Assembly: GCA_963666475.2 (NCBI GenBank)
Contig: OY762821.2
Coordinates: 682,001 to 746,000 of the forward strand
Source: JBFHIZ01 sp963666475
GTDB taxonomy: Bacteria > Bacillota > Clostridia > Lachnospirales > Lachnospiraceae
Length of the DNA stretch: 64,000 nt
Direction of reading: 5' to 3'
Of the stretch, positions 52,047 through 61,753 are shown in pieces. Position 1 is the first letter of the stretch; each line of letters begins with the position of its first letter. A program made the translations under genes and the position numbers. The notes beneath the pieces are model-generated. The model saw only the letters and a program-made list of their open reading frames with translations, was not told the origin of the DNA and ran no database searches.

Positions 52047-52802
52047 ATGAAGAATATATTGATTACAGGTGGAAGCAGTGGAATTGGACTAGAATTAGCG
52101 CGAGTGTTTGGAATGAATGGTCATCAGTTGATCATTAATGGATCAAATTATGAGAAACTTTTGGTAGCAAAAGAAAAATTAGAGAACGAGTTTGGAAAGC
52201 CTGTTTTGATTTTTGTTGAGGATCTCAGTCAGGCGAATGGACCAAAGTCATTGTATGACCATGTATGTAAAGCGGGTATAGAAGTAGATATATTAATCAA
52301 CAATGCTGGAATTGGACTGATGGATTCAACCGAAAAGATTGATTTTGATTCGGATCAGAGATTAATGCAGTTAAATGTAATTGCACTTGTACAGTTGTGC
52401 AAACTATTTTTGCCACGAATGTATGAAAGAAAAAATGGTAAAATTCTGAATATTGCATCTATAGCAGCGTTTCAACCAGGGCCCTATAACTCAACTTATT
52501 TTGCGAGTAAGGCGTTTGTTCTTAGTTATTCGCGTGCGATACGATTTGAGGCGAAAAAACATGGAGTTGAAGTCAGTACGCTTTGTCCAGGAACAACTAA
52601 GACCAATTTTTTTGAGCGTGAGGGTTCTTTAGCTCCACCGATGGCAGTAGAACCATGTAAGGTGGCCGAATATGCTTATAAGAAATTTGTGAAGAACAAG
52701 GAAATCATCATTCCAGGAATTTTTAATAAAACAAGTTTGTTGATTCCATTGTTTATTCGAATTAGACTTTCTTCAATGATGACTAGATTACAAGATAAGT
52801 AA
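52047..52802 (+). CDS. Short-chain dehydrogenase/reductase
   Basis: A 251-residue classical SDR. NAD(P) site ILITGGSSGIGLELA, NNAGIG, catalytic Ser in NIASIAAF and Tyr-Lys in YFASKAF are complete. The C-terminal extension with IIPGIFNKTSLLIPLFIR is like the DltE/YqjQ-type group. The substrate cannot be told. GAGGTGAAATC precedes the ATG. Confidence 0.9.
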   Translation: MKNILITGGSSGIGLELARVFGMNGHQLIINGSNYEKLLVAKEKLENEFGKPVLIFVEDLSQANGPKSLYDHVCKAGIEVDILINNAGIGLMDSTEKIDFDSDQRLMQLNVIALVQLCKLFLPRMYERKNGKILNIASIAAFQPGPYNSTYFASKAFVLSYSRAIRFEAKKHGVEVSTLCPGTTKTNFFEREGSLAPPMAVEPCKVAEYAYKKFVKNKEIIIPGIFNKTSLLIPLFIRIRLSSMMTRLQDK

Positions 52803-52853
52803 GACATTCTATTCTAATATTATGTTCAAATATTTCAATCAGTGGAGGTAATT

Positions 52854-54314
52854 ATGGTAAACAATATTTTTCAGAAACATAGGAATAAAGTCAATAAGAT
52901 GCTTTTAGCGGTGCTATGGACATATCTGCTTATGAATATTGTATATTTAGTATTCAGTGGAAAGACTTTTATGAAGTTTGCAATGATTCCCTTAGGAACA
53001 TTAATCTTATTGGCAACAATTATGAATGTTACAAAAAAAGGAATAAAATATATTAGTAGAATATTGCTGACAAGTATGCTGGCTTTTTTGATTCTTCAAA
53101 TTATGAGTATTCCGCAAGATGCAAGAATATATATTTGTTTTTTCTTTGCAATGATTCTGGTCCTTTCATCTATGTATTTTGAAATCGGTACATACATTAT
53201 ATTTAGTTGTGCATCATTGGCTGCATTGCTAATAGTTATGAATAAGTATTTTGGTATTTATGAGATTATGGCAGCGGTATCATTTTATCTGATTATTTCT
53301 GTATGTCTCTATTTCTCAACAAATTGGAGTAGAAAGCTAATTTTCGAGGCAATTGAAAAGGAAAAGGAGACGACAGAAATCTTAGTGAAGCTTGAAAATA
53401 CTTTTACTGCAATTCAAAAAAGCGCAGATGAATTAGGAACTGAGGTCTCATTTTCTTATGACAGTTTGAAAAATATTGAAGAAATGAGCAGTATGAATGT
53501 AAGTACTGTTGAGGAGGTCGCAAAAGGAAACTCAGAGCAGTTAAGAAACATTTTAGAGGTTAGTAAAAGAATTTATGAAGTTTCGCAGATCTTGAAGAAT
53601 AATCTTACAAAATCAGAACAAATTGCGTTAATTTCTAAGGAATCTAAGAATATTGTACAGAATGGTTCCGAAAAAATTTATAGAATGACGAATCAGATGG
53701 ATAACATTTATAAGGCAATAACGGAATCGTTGGTGACAGTCTCTGATTTGGAGAAGAAAATGAAGGAAGTTAATGTTTTTCTGGAAGACGTTGCCGACAT
53801 TGCAACAAAAACGAATCTTCTTGCCTTAAATGCTGCAATTGAAGCAGCAAGAGCAGGAGAAGAAGGAAAAGGATTTGCAGTGGTAGCAGATGAAGTGAGA
53901 AAACTAGCTGAGAAAAGTAAAAGTACGGTAGAATCGATCTATTCAATACTTGAACAAATTCAGAAGCAGACAAAAGATGCTTTGAATGAAGTAAAGATTG
54001 GAGATTTGGCTGTAAAAGAGGGGAATTTAATTGTACAAGATGTTCGAGAAAGTTTCAAACAGATTCAATGTTCGTTTGATACGATAGACAAGAATATTTT
54101 AGCTGAAATGGATGGAGCAAGTCATTCCTTTTCAGCCTTTGAAATTGTAAATGATGAAACAGACAGTATTGCTTCCATTGCGGAGGAGCATGCAGCTTTT
54201 ACTGAAGAGATCTCAGCAACAATGATACAACAGGACGACAAAATAAAAGAAGTCTTTCAGTATATGGGGAAAATACAACATGCAGTGACTTTGCTTCGTG
54301 ATGCGGCTATTTAG
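52854..54314 (+). CDS. Methyl-accepting chemotaxis protein with multi-helix membrane domain
   Basis: A 486-residue chemoreceptor. Residues 20-165 contain about five or six helices and little outer sequence. No HAMP or periplasmic sensor is apparent. The C-terminal signalling domain has the hairpin tip NLLALNAAIEAARAGEEGKGF (key residues E-A-A-R-A-G-E), followed by AVVADEVRKLAEKS. GGAGG at 52843 decides the ATG at 52854. No che or flagellar genes are nearby, so it feeds a pathway encoded elsewhere. Confidence 0.9.
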   Translation: MVNNIFQKHRNKVNKMLLAVLWTYLLMNIVYLVFSGKTFMKFAMIPLGTLILLATIMNVTKKGIKYISRILLTSMLAFLILQIMSIPQDARIYICFFFAMILVLSSMYFEIGTYIIFSCASLAALLIVMNKYFGIYEIMAAVSFYLIISVCLYFSTNWSRKLIFEAIEKEKETTEILVKLENTFTAIQKSADELGTEVSFSYDSLKNIEEMSSMNVSTVEEVAKGNSEQLRNILEVSKRIYEVSQILKNNLTKSEQIALISKESKNIVQNGSEKIYRMTNQMDNIYKAITESLVTVSDLEKKMKEVNVFLEDVADIATKTNLLALNAAIEAARAGEEGKGFAVVADEVRKLAEKSKSTVESIYSILEQIQKQTKDALNEVKIGDLAVKEGNLIVQDVRESFKQIQCSFDTIDKNILAEMDGASHSFSAFEIVNDETDSIASIAEEHAAFTEEISATMIQQDDKIKEVFQYMGKIQHAVTLLRDAAI

Positions 54315-54500
54315 TAAATCAGCAGCTACACTCTAGCAATATCATGTCTAAGAAAAGAAGCTCTCCACTGTTTTAATTCAAAGATTCTGCGGCAACTTTA
54401 ATTGTAATACTTTCAATGTACACTTGAATCTCCATACTTTGCTACTGCGATAAATTAAAGAAAAAAACTTAAAACCATATTTTCGGGAAGGATTTATTTG

Positions 54501-55679
54501 ATGATCGAGAAATTTAAGCCGGTTGAACTGCCAATAATTGGTTCCGTTTTGCTTGTATACTCAGCAGTTATTTTTTTTCAGGAAGAAGAGAATCTAAACT
54601 TTACTTCAATATTAGGGCTTACTATTTTCTTTTTATTGCACCTTGGAATGTATTTAATGCGAGAAACAATATTTCATAACCATACCGTGCTATATTTTAT
54701 TGTTCAAGGTTGGTTGCTGATAAGCCTTGCATTTGTTAATAGAAATAATTTTCAGGCGGCATACCTTGGCTTAATACCATTGATTGTTGCGCAGTGTATT
54801 CATCTCCTAAATAATCGTAGACAAATTCTTTGTATGATTTTTTATTATTATAGTATTTTTATTGGTACAAGTGTTTTTATGATTGGGTGGATAGACTTGA
54901 CTCATTCCATTGCGCTTCTGTTATTGATATCGTCAGCGGTTGTTACCTATCAGATTTTTTATATTAGACAAATTGAGGAGAACATAGAGAAGCAGAAACT
55001 TCTGATTCAGCTGGAATCTGCTTATGATGATCTAGAAACCATGACAAAAGAAAAGGAAAGGGAGAAACTAGCGCGTGATATTCATGATACATTATCTCAG
55101 GGTTTTGCTGGAATGCTATTGAAACTAGAAACTCTAGAAGTCTATCTGATGCAAGAAGATAAGAAGGTATGTAGTGAAATATTGGAGAATGCAATTCATG
55201 AGGCAAGAACTAATCATGTGGAGTCTAGACAGATGATAAGAGATCTTCGATCGTTTCAAGATGAACTTTTTCCATTAAAGGAGGGTGTAGAAAAGGAAAT
55301 TGATTTTTTTTTGAAGCACCAGGATATTAAGGCAGAAGTCCATCTTACTGGATCTGTCGACATAGAAAGAGATATATATAGAAATATAATTAATATTATT
55401 AAAGAAATTTTCCAGAATATTTCTAATCATGCAAAAGCAACATTTGTTTTTATTTCGGTGATTATGGACAACGAAAAAATTGATGTATACATTGAAGACA
55501 ACGGGATTGGATTTGATAAAAAGAAGGAATCACAGGATGAAAGACATTATGGTATTCGAGGAATATACGAGAGAGTAAAAATCCTTCATGGAACGATTGA
55601 GATTAAAAGCCTAAGAAAAGAAGGAACCAAAGTAGTATTTGTGATTCCTTTTGGGGGAAAGGATAAAAGAAATGTATAA
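54501..55679 (+). CDS. NarL-type sensor histidine kinase
   Basis: A 392-residue kinase. About six helices occupy residues 12-165. A coiled segment leads to the HisKA_3 box REKLARDIHDTLSQGFAG with the phospho-His, then an ATPase domain with N-box INIIKEIFQNISNHAKA and G1 IEDNGIGFD, HYGIRGIYERV. Start ATG 54501 follows GGGAAGGA; the TTG just before it is not used. It overlaps its response regulator by 8 bases. Confidence 0.9.
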   Translation: MIEKFKPVELPIIGSVLLVYSAVIFFQEEENLNFTSILGLTIFFLLHLGMYLMRETIFHNHTVLYFIVQGWLLISLAFVNRNNFQAAYLGLIPLIVAQCIHLLNNRRQILCMIFYYYSIFIGTSVFMIGWIDLTHSIALLLLISSAVVTYQIFYIRQIEENIEKQKLLIQLESAYDDLETMTKEKEREKLARDIHDTLSQGFAGMLLKLETLEVYLMQEDKKVCSEILENAIHEARTNHVESRQMIRDLRSFQDELFPLKEGVEKEIDFFLKHQDIKAEVHLTGSVDIERDIYRNIINIIKEIFQNISNHAKATFVFISVIMDNEKIDVYIEDNGIGFDKKKESQDERHYGIRGIYERVKILHGTIEIKSLRKEGTKVVFVIPFGGKDKRNV

Positions 55680-56316
55680 GATCTTGATCGTTGATGATCA
55701 TCCAATATATAGAGAAGGTTTAAAGCTTGCGATTCAATCGGACCAAAGAATTGGTTCAGTAAGCGAAGCAGAAACAGCGGAAAACGCACTAATATTTTTA
55801 AGGAAAGAATCATTTGACTTGATACTATTGGATTTGTATATGCCTGGAATGAATGGCATTGAATTCCTTAAAAAAAAGAGGGAGGATGGGAACAAAACGA
55901 AAGTAATTGTGCTCTCTACAGAAGAAAATATAGATGTTATTCAAAATGCACGGTCTCATGGAGCGGATGGATATATTCAAAAAGGTGCAGGAAGAAAAGA
56001 AATATTGGAAATGATTTATCGTACACTAACAGATAAAAGAAAGGTTATCATTAGTTCTAAATACAAAAAGAAATTGAATCAGAAAGAGAAAGACATAAAG
56101 AAGGAGATGCTGCTCACAGAAAAAGAGTCAACAGTGTTGATTGGAATCGTAAATGGGGAGGCAAGTAAGGAAATTGCAATAGAAATGGGAATTACTGAGC
56201 GAACGGTAAAAGCTCATCTATCAAATATTTACAATAAATTTGGTGTGAAATCCAGAACGGAAGCTGTTGCATATGCCCTAATCAATGGGTGTGTTGATAT
56301 CACTAAAGTACAATAG
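55672..56316 (+). CDS. NarL/FixJ-type response regulator
   Basis: A 214-residue regulator. Receiver: VDDHPIYREGL, phospho-Asp in LILLDLYMPGMNG, Lys in YIQKGAG. C-terminal LuxR-type helix-turn-helix: LTEKESTVLIGIVNGE, EIAIEMGITERTVKAHLSNIY. The ATG at 55672 lies within the kinase gene after GGGGAAAGGA; the frame's earlier start at 55651 is upstream of that signal. Neighbouring SDR and isomerase-like genes are candidate targets. Confidence 0.92.
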   Translation: MYKILIVDDHPIYREGLKLAIQSDQRIGSVSEAETAENALIFLRKESFDLILLDLYMPGMNGIEFLKKKREDGNKTKVIVLSTEENIDVIQNARSHGADGYIQKGAGRKEILEMIYRTLTDKRKVIISSKYKKKLNQKEKDIKKEMLLTEKESTVLIGIVNGEASKEIAIEMGITERTVKAHLSNIYNKFGVKSRTEAVAYALINGCVDITKVQ

Positions 56317-56367
56317 ATTTTTGATTGCTTCTTGAATATGATAAAGAAAAAGAAAAGGAGATAATTT

Positions 56368-57162
56368 ATGAATATCAAGAATAAGATTGTGGTTGTAACA
56401 GGTGCGGGGAATGGAGTAGGAAGAGAATTAGCAATGTTGCTTCTTGACAAAGAAGCCATCGTGGTAGCTGTGGATATCAATAATGATGGGCTTTCGGAAA
56501 CATATAAGGCGTCTGGAAAACACAGAAATTTATGTATTTATCAGACGAACATTGCATCATTAGAAGAAGTAAAACACCTGGTAATTGATATAAAAAGAAG
56601 ATATGGAAAAATTGATCTTTTGATTAACAATGCAGGCATTATTCAACCATTTCTTCCAATATCAGAGATTCGCTATGAATTAATCGAAAAAATTATGAAC
56701 GTAAATTTTTATGGAATGGTATATATGACGAAGGAGTTCATACCGCTTTTAGAAAAAAGTAACAGAGGTTATATTGTTAACGTATCAAGCATGGGTGGTG
56801 TTTCTCCTGTACCTGGACAGGCTGTATACGGAGCATCAAAAGCAGCAGTAAAACTATTCAGTGAAGCTTTATATGCGGAGTTGAAAGGTTCAAAGATTGG
56901 ACTTTCTGTAATTGTACCAGGTGGAATTGCAACAAATATTATGAAGAATTCTGACCTTGATATGAAAGAGAAAGATATTGATGCAAAGGCGATGAAGATT
57001 TTGCTAACGCCAAAAAGGGCGGCGGAACTAATTATAAAATGTGTTAAAAAAGAAAAGTTCAAAATGACCATTGGGAAAGACGCAAAGGTATTGATGTTAC
57101 TGTATAAATTTGCTCCAAAGTTTGCGATTACATTTATGAAAAAGATGATAGATGTAAAATGA
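56368..57162 (+). CDS. Short-chain dehydrogenase/reductase
   Basis: A 264-residue SDR with VVTGAGNGVGRELA, NNAGII, catalytic NVSSMGGVSP and YGASKAAVKLF. It resembles the group often annotated as acetoin reductase-like or 3-oxoacyl reductase-like SDRs. Substrate unknown. AAAAGGAGA precedes the ATG. It is only distantly like the SDR at 52047, which is separated from it by the chemoreceptor and the two-component system. Confidence 0.88.
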   Translation: MNIKNKIVVVTGAGNGVGRELAMLLLDKEAIVVAVDINNDGLSETYKASGKHRNLCIYQTNIASLEEVKHLVIDIKRRYGKIDLLINNAGIIQPFLPISEIRYELIEKIMNVNFYGMVYMTKEFIPLLEKSNRGYIVNVSSMGGVSPVPGQAVYGASKAAVKLFSEALYAELKGSKIGLSVIVPGGIATNIMKNSDLDMKEKDIDAKAMKILLTPKRAAELIIKCVKKEKFKMTIGKDAKVLMLLYKFAPKFAITFMKKMIDVK

Positions 57163-57220
57163 TTTTTCATGGAGATATGATGTGTACATAAATTGGATGT
57201 ATTGGAAAGGCTAGGTATGA

Positions 57221-58066
57221 ATGAAGAAGGCAGTGCAGCAGATTATGATTGGATCGATTGCAAAAAATCCAGATGAAGCAGAAAGTATTATGAAAAAAAT
57301 AAAATCATTTGGTTACGATTCGATTGAATTGAATGGTTTTATGATACGTCCGACACCTTGGGTTGTTAGACTATTGACCAAAGCTGCAGGAATGCCGGTC
57401 GGAAAGAGTGGTAATTTTGATTGGGCAGAATTGATTAGAAGAACAGGCCTTTCTGTTACTGGTATACACGAAGCGTTGAGTATGATTAAAAGTGATCCGG
57501 ATACTGTAATACATGAAGCAAAAAAATATAACACAGAGTTTGTGATTGTAACAGGAATGTATCGTTTTGATTATTCTGATTACTCAAGCGTTCAAGCGCT
57601 TGCACAGGAACTGAATAATTCTGGAGAAAAGCTCAAACAAGAAGGAATAAGACTATTGTATCATAATCATAATGTTGAATTCCAAAAAGTTCTAGGAGAT
57701 AAAAATGCATTTGATGTATTGATTGAGGAAACGGACTCAAGATGGGTAAATTTTGAATTTGATTCATATTGGCCAGCAGAAGCTGGAGTTGATATTTTGA
57801 CATATATGAAAAAATTGAATGATCGAATGAAGTTGTATCATATTAATGATAGAGGAAGTAGGAAAAAAGAAATGTACATGACTCCGATACTGAAATCGAA
57901 TAGTATGGAATTAGGATATGGAAACATGAATCTGACGAAGTTCGTTGATTATGCAAAAAATATAAAGGTAGATTCAATTATTCTAGAGACACATAAAAAT
58001 TGGGTTGATCATTCACCGTTAAAATCCATAGAGTTATCATCAAAGTTTCTAAATAAACATGTATAG
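57221..58066 (+). CDS. Sugar phosphate isomerase/epimerase-like TIM-barrel protein
   Basis: A 281-residue protein of the xylose-isomerase-like (AP endonuclease 2) fold. Metal-ligand regions are seen in DSIELNGF, LLYHNHNVEF, NFEFDSYWPAEAG, KLYHINDRG and SIILETHKNW. Family members isomerise sugars, inositols or related carbohydrates. The start is less certain: GGAAAGGCTAGG lies 12 bases before the ATG. Confidence 0.85.
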   Translation: MKKAVQQIMIGSIAKNPDEAESIMKKIKSFGYDSIELNGFMIRPTPWVVRLLTKAAGMPVGKSGNFDWAELIRRTGLSVTGIHEALSMIKSDPDTVIHEAKKYNTEFVIVTGMYRFDYSDYSSVQALAQELNNSGEKLKQEGIRLLYHNHNVEFQKVLGDKNAFDVLIEETDSRWVNFEFDSYWPAEAGVDILTYMKKLNDRMKLYHINDRGSRKKEMYMTPILKSNSMELGYGNMNLTKFVDYAKNIKVDSIILETHKNWVDHSPLKSIELSSKFLNKHV

Positions 58067-58137
58067 GTGAAGTAAAAGAGATGAAATGAGGCATCATGTA
58101 ATATTGTATATGCATTAGATGTAATGATTAGAGAGCT

Positions 58138-58164
58138 AAGAACAAAAGTTTTTAGTTCTTTTTT
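58138..58164 (+). terminator. Terminator after the isomerase-like gene
   Basis: AAGAAC (58138-58143) pairs with GTTCTT (58155-58160), supported by an inner A/T stem, and TTTT follows. Confidence 0.7.
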
Positions 58165-58267
58165 CATAGAACAATATATATGTAAGTTCCTATTTGATAT
58201 AATAATTATACTATTTAGAATCAAAAATGAAAATATGAACAAAATATTTGCAAGGGGGTAATCATTT

Positions 58268-58645
58268 ATGGCAGGTAAATATAACAATGTAGCGGAATAT
58301 ATGGCAGATCAGTCAGAACGGGCAAAGCAATTATTAGAGGAAATGAAAAAGATAATTTATGAAGTATATCCGGAGTCGGAAGAAATCATGAATTATGGTG
58401 TACCTGCATACACGTTAAAAAAAGGCGGAAAAGCAGAAAATCAGGTAATGATTGCAGGATTTAAAAAGCACGTTGGATTTTATCCACATCCAGGGACCAT
58501 AGAACATTTTGCAGAGGAGTTGAAAGGATATAAGACAAGTACTGGAACCATTCAATTTCCTATGGATCAGGAGTTGCCAAAGCAGTTAATTAAAGATATG
58601 ATTCGTTATCGAAGACAAATTATTCTAGGTGAACCGGTGAATTAG
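58268..58645 (+). CDS. DUF1801-family protein
   Basis: A 125-residue protein of the DUF1801/YdhG fold: MNYGVPAYTLKKGGK, VMIAGFKKHVGFYPHPG and IQFPMDQELPKQLIKDMIRYR. Members are small, widespread and poorly characterised. GGGGG precedes the ATG. The S41 peptidase gene begins 17 bases later, so they probably share a transcript. Confidence 0.87.
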   Translation: MAGKYNNVAEYMADQSERAKQLLEEMKKIIYEVYPESEEIMNYGVPAYTLKKGGKAENQVMIAGFKKHVGFYPHPGTIEHFAEELKGYKTSTGTIQFPMDQELPKQLIKDMIRYRRQIILGEPVN

Positions 58646-58662
58646 ACAAGGGAGAGGAAACG

Positions 58663-60144
58663 ATGAAACGAATACTACGAGTTGGATGCATCTTTTTTGA
58701 TGTGCTTGCGATTGGGTTGATTCCACTGAATTTATTTTTATTGCAGATGCCAGTGTTCTTTAGTGCTATAGTTGCTGGAATCATCATGATAATGAATGTA
58801 ATGATTTGGAGACAAGAAGAGGAAAAATTTGTTGGAAAAATATCCATTACATTCATTAATATAGTGATTATTTGCCTGGCATTGTTTGGTAGCTATTGCA
58901 ATCCATATTGGAATAGTTACACGATGAGGAGTAGTCATGCAAATTTTTATACAAAAAGCTATGATACCTTATTGACAAAAAAAGAGGCTTTACAGGATTT
59001 GGAATATGCGATGCATTATCTAAAAAAAATTCATCCAGAACTAATTGATGGAGTTCATGAATCCATTCAAAATCAGTATGAAGAAGTGTTTCGTAGAATA
59101 CAGGCCAAGGAAGAAATATCAGTTTCAGAACTAAGTGGAGACATTGAATCGATTTTTTCTTTGTTTGATGATGCACATACATTTGTAGCAAGAAAATATC
59201 AAGAATATCGATACTTAAAGCAGATATACGAACACAAACAAAATGGAGAACAGCTGGTTGCGGTAAATGGAATAGAAATTCCAGAATTGCTGATGATGAA
59301 AAGTGAATTATATAGTTATGAATCTGAAAAATGGGGAGCAAGAAAATTGGGTTCGGATCTGATATCGACAGAGGGATTGGATTATTTGGGCATTTCTTTA
59401 GAGGCTGGGGTTGCATACACATTTGAGATAGAAAGCGGAGAGTTTGTAACCTTGATATATCATGATTCTGATTTTGTGACATATGAGGAGTATTTGGAAT
59501 ACAACCATATTACAAAGAATGAAGAAGAATCCTTTGTGTCCTATAAAATTGATTCAAGTCATAATTTGGCCATTTTAACTCTGAATTCCTGTAAGTACAA
59601 CAACGAATACAAAGAATGTTTGCAAGAGATGTTTCAAGAAGTAAAGGCCAATAAAATTCCATATGTCGTAGTTGACCTTCGAAATAATGGTGGTGGTAAT
59701 TCTTTGGTAGCAAACGAATTTATGAAATATTTGAACGTGGAAACATATCAAGATATGTCTTCTAGAAGACGTCTTGGATTTTTTATGACAAATGAGGGTG
59801 GAGGAGTATTAAATAATAAGATTTATTCAGACTTGGTCTTTGATGGAGAGGTTTATTTGCTAACATCTACTGCGACATTTAGTTCAGCTATGGATTTCAC
59901 AATGTTGATCAAGGACAATCATTTGGGAACCACTGTTGGGGAAGCTCCTGGAAATAGCGCAAATTCTTTTGGAGAGATTACGTATTTTAAATTACCAAAT
60001 TCTGGTTTGTATATGCAGATTTCGACGAAGAAATGGAATCGAATTGATCAAATAGGTGCAGGTGATTTTATTGAGCCAGATATTCCATGTGGCAATGGAG
60101 ATGCAATGGACACTCTATACAACCTAATCGAGAGTAAGAGGTAA
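58663..60144 (+). CDS. Membrane-anchored S41-family peptidase
   Basis: A 493-residue protein. Two or three hydrophobic helices at about residues 7-50 and 62-82 anchor it; the rest should be outside. An N-terminal helical region is followed by a tail-specific-protease core: VVVDLRNNGGGNS (residues about 345-357), the likely nucleophile Ser in TATFSSAMDF, and the GEAPGNSANSFGE segment. There is no obvious PDZ domain. The substrate is unknown. Confidence 0.85.
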   Translation: MKRILRVGCIFFDVLAIGLIPLNLFLLQMPVFFSAIVAGIIMIMNVMIWRQEEEKFVGKISITFINIVIICLALFGSYCNPYWNSYTMRSSHANFYTKSYDTLLTKKEALQDLEYAMHYLKKIHPELIDGVHESIQNQYEEVFRRIQAKEEISVSELSGDIESIFSLFDDAHTFVARKYQEYRYLKQIYEHKQNGEQLVAVNGIEIPELLMMKSELYSYESEKWGARKLGSDLISTEGLDYLGISLEAGVAYTFEIESGEFVTLIYHDSDFVTYEEYLEYNHITKNEEESFVSYKIDSSHNLAILTLNSCKYNNEYKECLQEMFQEVKANKIPYVVVDLRNNGGGNSLVANEFMKYLNVETYQDMSSRRRLGFFMTNEGGGVLNNKIYSDLVFDGEVYLLTSTATFSSAMDFTMLIKDNHLGTTVGEAPGNSANSFGEITYFKLPNSGLYMQISTKKWNRIDQIGAGDFIEPDIPCGNGDAMDTLYNLIESKR

Positions 60145-60154
60145 AATAATCAAA

Positions 60155-60192
60155 AAACTATAAAAACCATCGTAAGGTGGTTTTTATAGTTT
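60155..60192. terminator. Terminator after the S41 peptidase gene
   Basis: AAACTATAAAAACCA (60155-60169) pairs with TGGTTTTTATAGTTT (60178-60192). A/T-rich on both sides, so it could also act on the minus strand. Confidence 0.8.
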
Positions 60193-60347
60193 AATCTAAA
60201 GAAAATCTGTGTGGAATATTCATCCTTATTTGGCAAAGGACACTTGATTTCCGCCTGCTTGTTTCGAAATATACACTCCTTCTTGACCTTGCCTTTCAAG
60301 TGTCTAAGTAGATTTATATATTAAGTATATGGCTCTAAAAAAAATCG

Positions 60348-60809
60348 TCAAGATAAATAAAGTGGTCCACTTTTCTTTGTTACCGTGTGAATCTGTCGTT
60401 GAAATTTGCCCCAAGGACAAATGTAAGTACACCAAATGGCTGGTGAATATACAAAAGAAAAAAGCAGACCCAAAATTGTAATTGTCAAAAAAAGTTGAAT
60501 TCTTTGTTTGGTTAGCAATGATAATAGAAACAGACTTATACAGGTCAAGGTAACAATATGACCGACGATTTGAAACATCTCATTACTTTTTGATTTTCTT
60601 CCTTTGTAAAAGGGTCTAATGATTTGCTGCACAGCTCTAACTGGGCAAAATGAAACGCAGTAAAAATTTTGCATCCGAATATTGAAGAGCATTCCTAGCA
60701 TAAAAATGGGCACCCAAAACTTAAATCGGTTCGAGTAGGTTAAATAAATAAAAACTGGTAAAAAAAATAAGTTTATTACTCTCCATTTGCTTCGAAGCAA
60801 AAATCGCAT
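60348..60809 (-). CDS. Short NapH-like membrane protein with two CX3CP motifs
   Basis: A 153-residue polytopic protein with about four helices. YCVSFCPVRAVQQ and WCTYICPWGKFQ match the membrane cysteine motifs of the NapH/CcoG group, but the soluble ferredoxin domain is missing. It begins at 60809 inside the end of the ATC-hydrolase-like gene (34-base overlap) behind GGGGATGA, so it is coupled to that gene. If the locus upstream is decayed, it may no longer be expressed. Confidence 0.75.
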   Translation of the reverse strand: MRFLLRSKWRVINLFFLPVFIYLTYSNRFKFWVPIFMLGMLFNIRMQNFYCVSFCPVRAVQQIIRPFYKGRKSKSNEMFQIVGHIVTLTCISLFLLSLLTKQRIQLFLTITILGLLFSFVYSPAIWCTYICPWGKFQRQIHTVTKKSGPLYLS

Positions 60810-61348
60810 AATTCATCCCCTCTTCCCATAGTGTTTTTTCGTTTCCAAATATATTTTTTAGACATATCCTCATACAAATAATCATCGATATTACAAAATA
60901 CCTTTGTAAGGTTAGATCTTTGATAAGAAGTTAATAGTGCGTGATAAAAGCACCGATCCACATGGAAACGAACTGTTCTTGTATCATTTTTAATCCAGAT
61001 GGTGTGAAATTCTGGAAAAGGATAGGTATTGTTCATCTGCCATATAGTCAGCTTACGAACTAGAAAAAAGGAAAAAGGGAAAGAACCAATCAAACGGTAA
61101 AATTTCTTTGTCCGTTCGTAATATTGGTGATAAAAGGCTTCTAAATTTTCGATCGGTTTGGATTTTGTTGTTTCGTACTTATAAGAGGTATCGTACAGAG
61201 CAATACCGGGGAGAATGACGAAGTCCTGATGTTTAATAAGCACGTTCTTTGTTTGTACTTTTCTATGAGATAGTATGTCGAGATACAGGGTTTGAAATTG
61301 CTTAAATATTTCTAAACCATCCGTATATCCAAATTTTTTGTTAGATTT
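60776..61348 (-). pseudogene. 5'-truncated ATC-hydrolase-like gene
   Basis: The C-terminal half matches the L-2-amino-thiazoline-4-carboxylate hydrolase-like family: FHVDRCFYHALL, VFCNIDDYLYED and GRGDELCDFCFE. The frame is open from a TAA at 61349-61351, but no ATG or good ribosome binding site occurs before a weak GTG at 61243. The upstream codons still read as protein (GYTDGLEIFKQFQTLYLDIL). The gene's start is missing. Its upstream edge abuts a TetR remnant on the other strand, also without its start. Confidence 0.7.
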
Positions 61349-61753
61349 TTACGATATGTTCGGAATAGGGAAGCAATTTTGCCAGATTTGATTTTGCATG
61401 AAAAAGTGCAAAAAGATGAGATTTTGGATTATGAAAAAATGATTCGCAAGATTGTTGGTATGCATCATTTTTCTGAGGGATTTTTTCAACAAGTTACGCT
61501 TCTTGCAAATACGGACGAAACAATTGGAGAAATATATACTGAGTTCGTAAATGCAATACTAGAAGAAATTCAACATCTTCTTTCTATAAAATAAGAGAAT
61601 TTAACAACTAGTGAACAACAGGCAATCAGTAGGATTTTGTTCTCCGCAATGGAAGGAGCAACACATTCCATTCAATTTAAAAAAACGGATCTTGAGGAAG
61701 AAGAGCTCATTCATCAATTGATCCGTTTGTTTCAGTTTTATATTGGTGACTAA
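61316..61753 (+). pseudogene. TetR-family regulator remnant, no HTH and one in-frame stop
   Basis: The plus-strand frame runs from about 61316 to TAA 61592-61594 and continues in the same frame as TSEQQAISRILFSAMEGATHS to TAA 61751-61753. The sequence resembles the C-terminal ligand domain of a TetR protein (LPDLILHEKVQK, FVNAILEEIQHLL). The DNA-binding N-terminus is absent. The end overlaps the converging RelA/SpoT-domain gene by 4 bases. Confidence 0.65.

Noticed and set aside
54315..54500. Small RNA or riboswitch before the NarL-type kinase gene
   Set aside because: No convincing stem, terminator or known riboswitch core could be found in this 186-base gap.
58868..59482. 204-residue antisense frame inside the S41 peptidase gene
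   Set aside because: It lies fully within a well-supported gene and its product has no recognisable domain.
60239..60304. Inverted repeat GACACTTGA/TCAAGTGTC spanning 66 bases
   Set aside because: Nine-base arms 48 bases apart can arise by chance; no T run, gene start or mobile-element feature goes with it.
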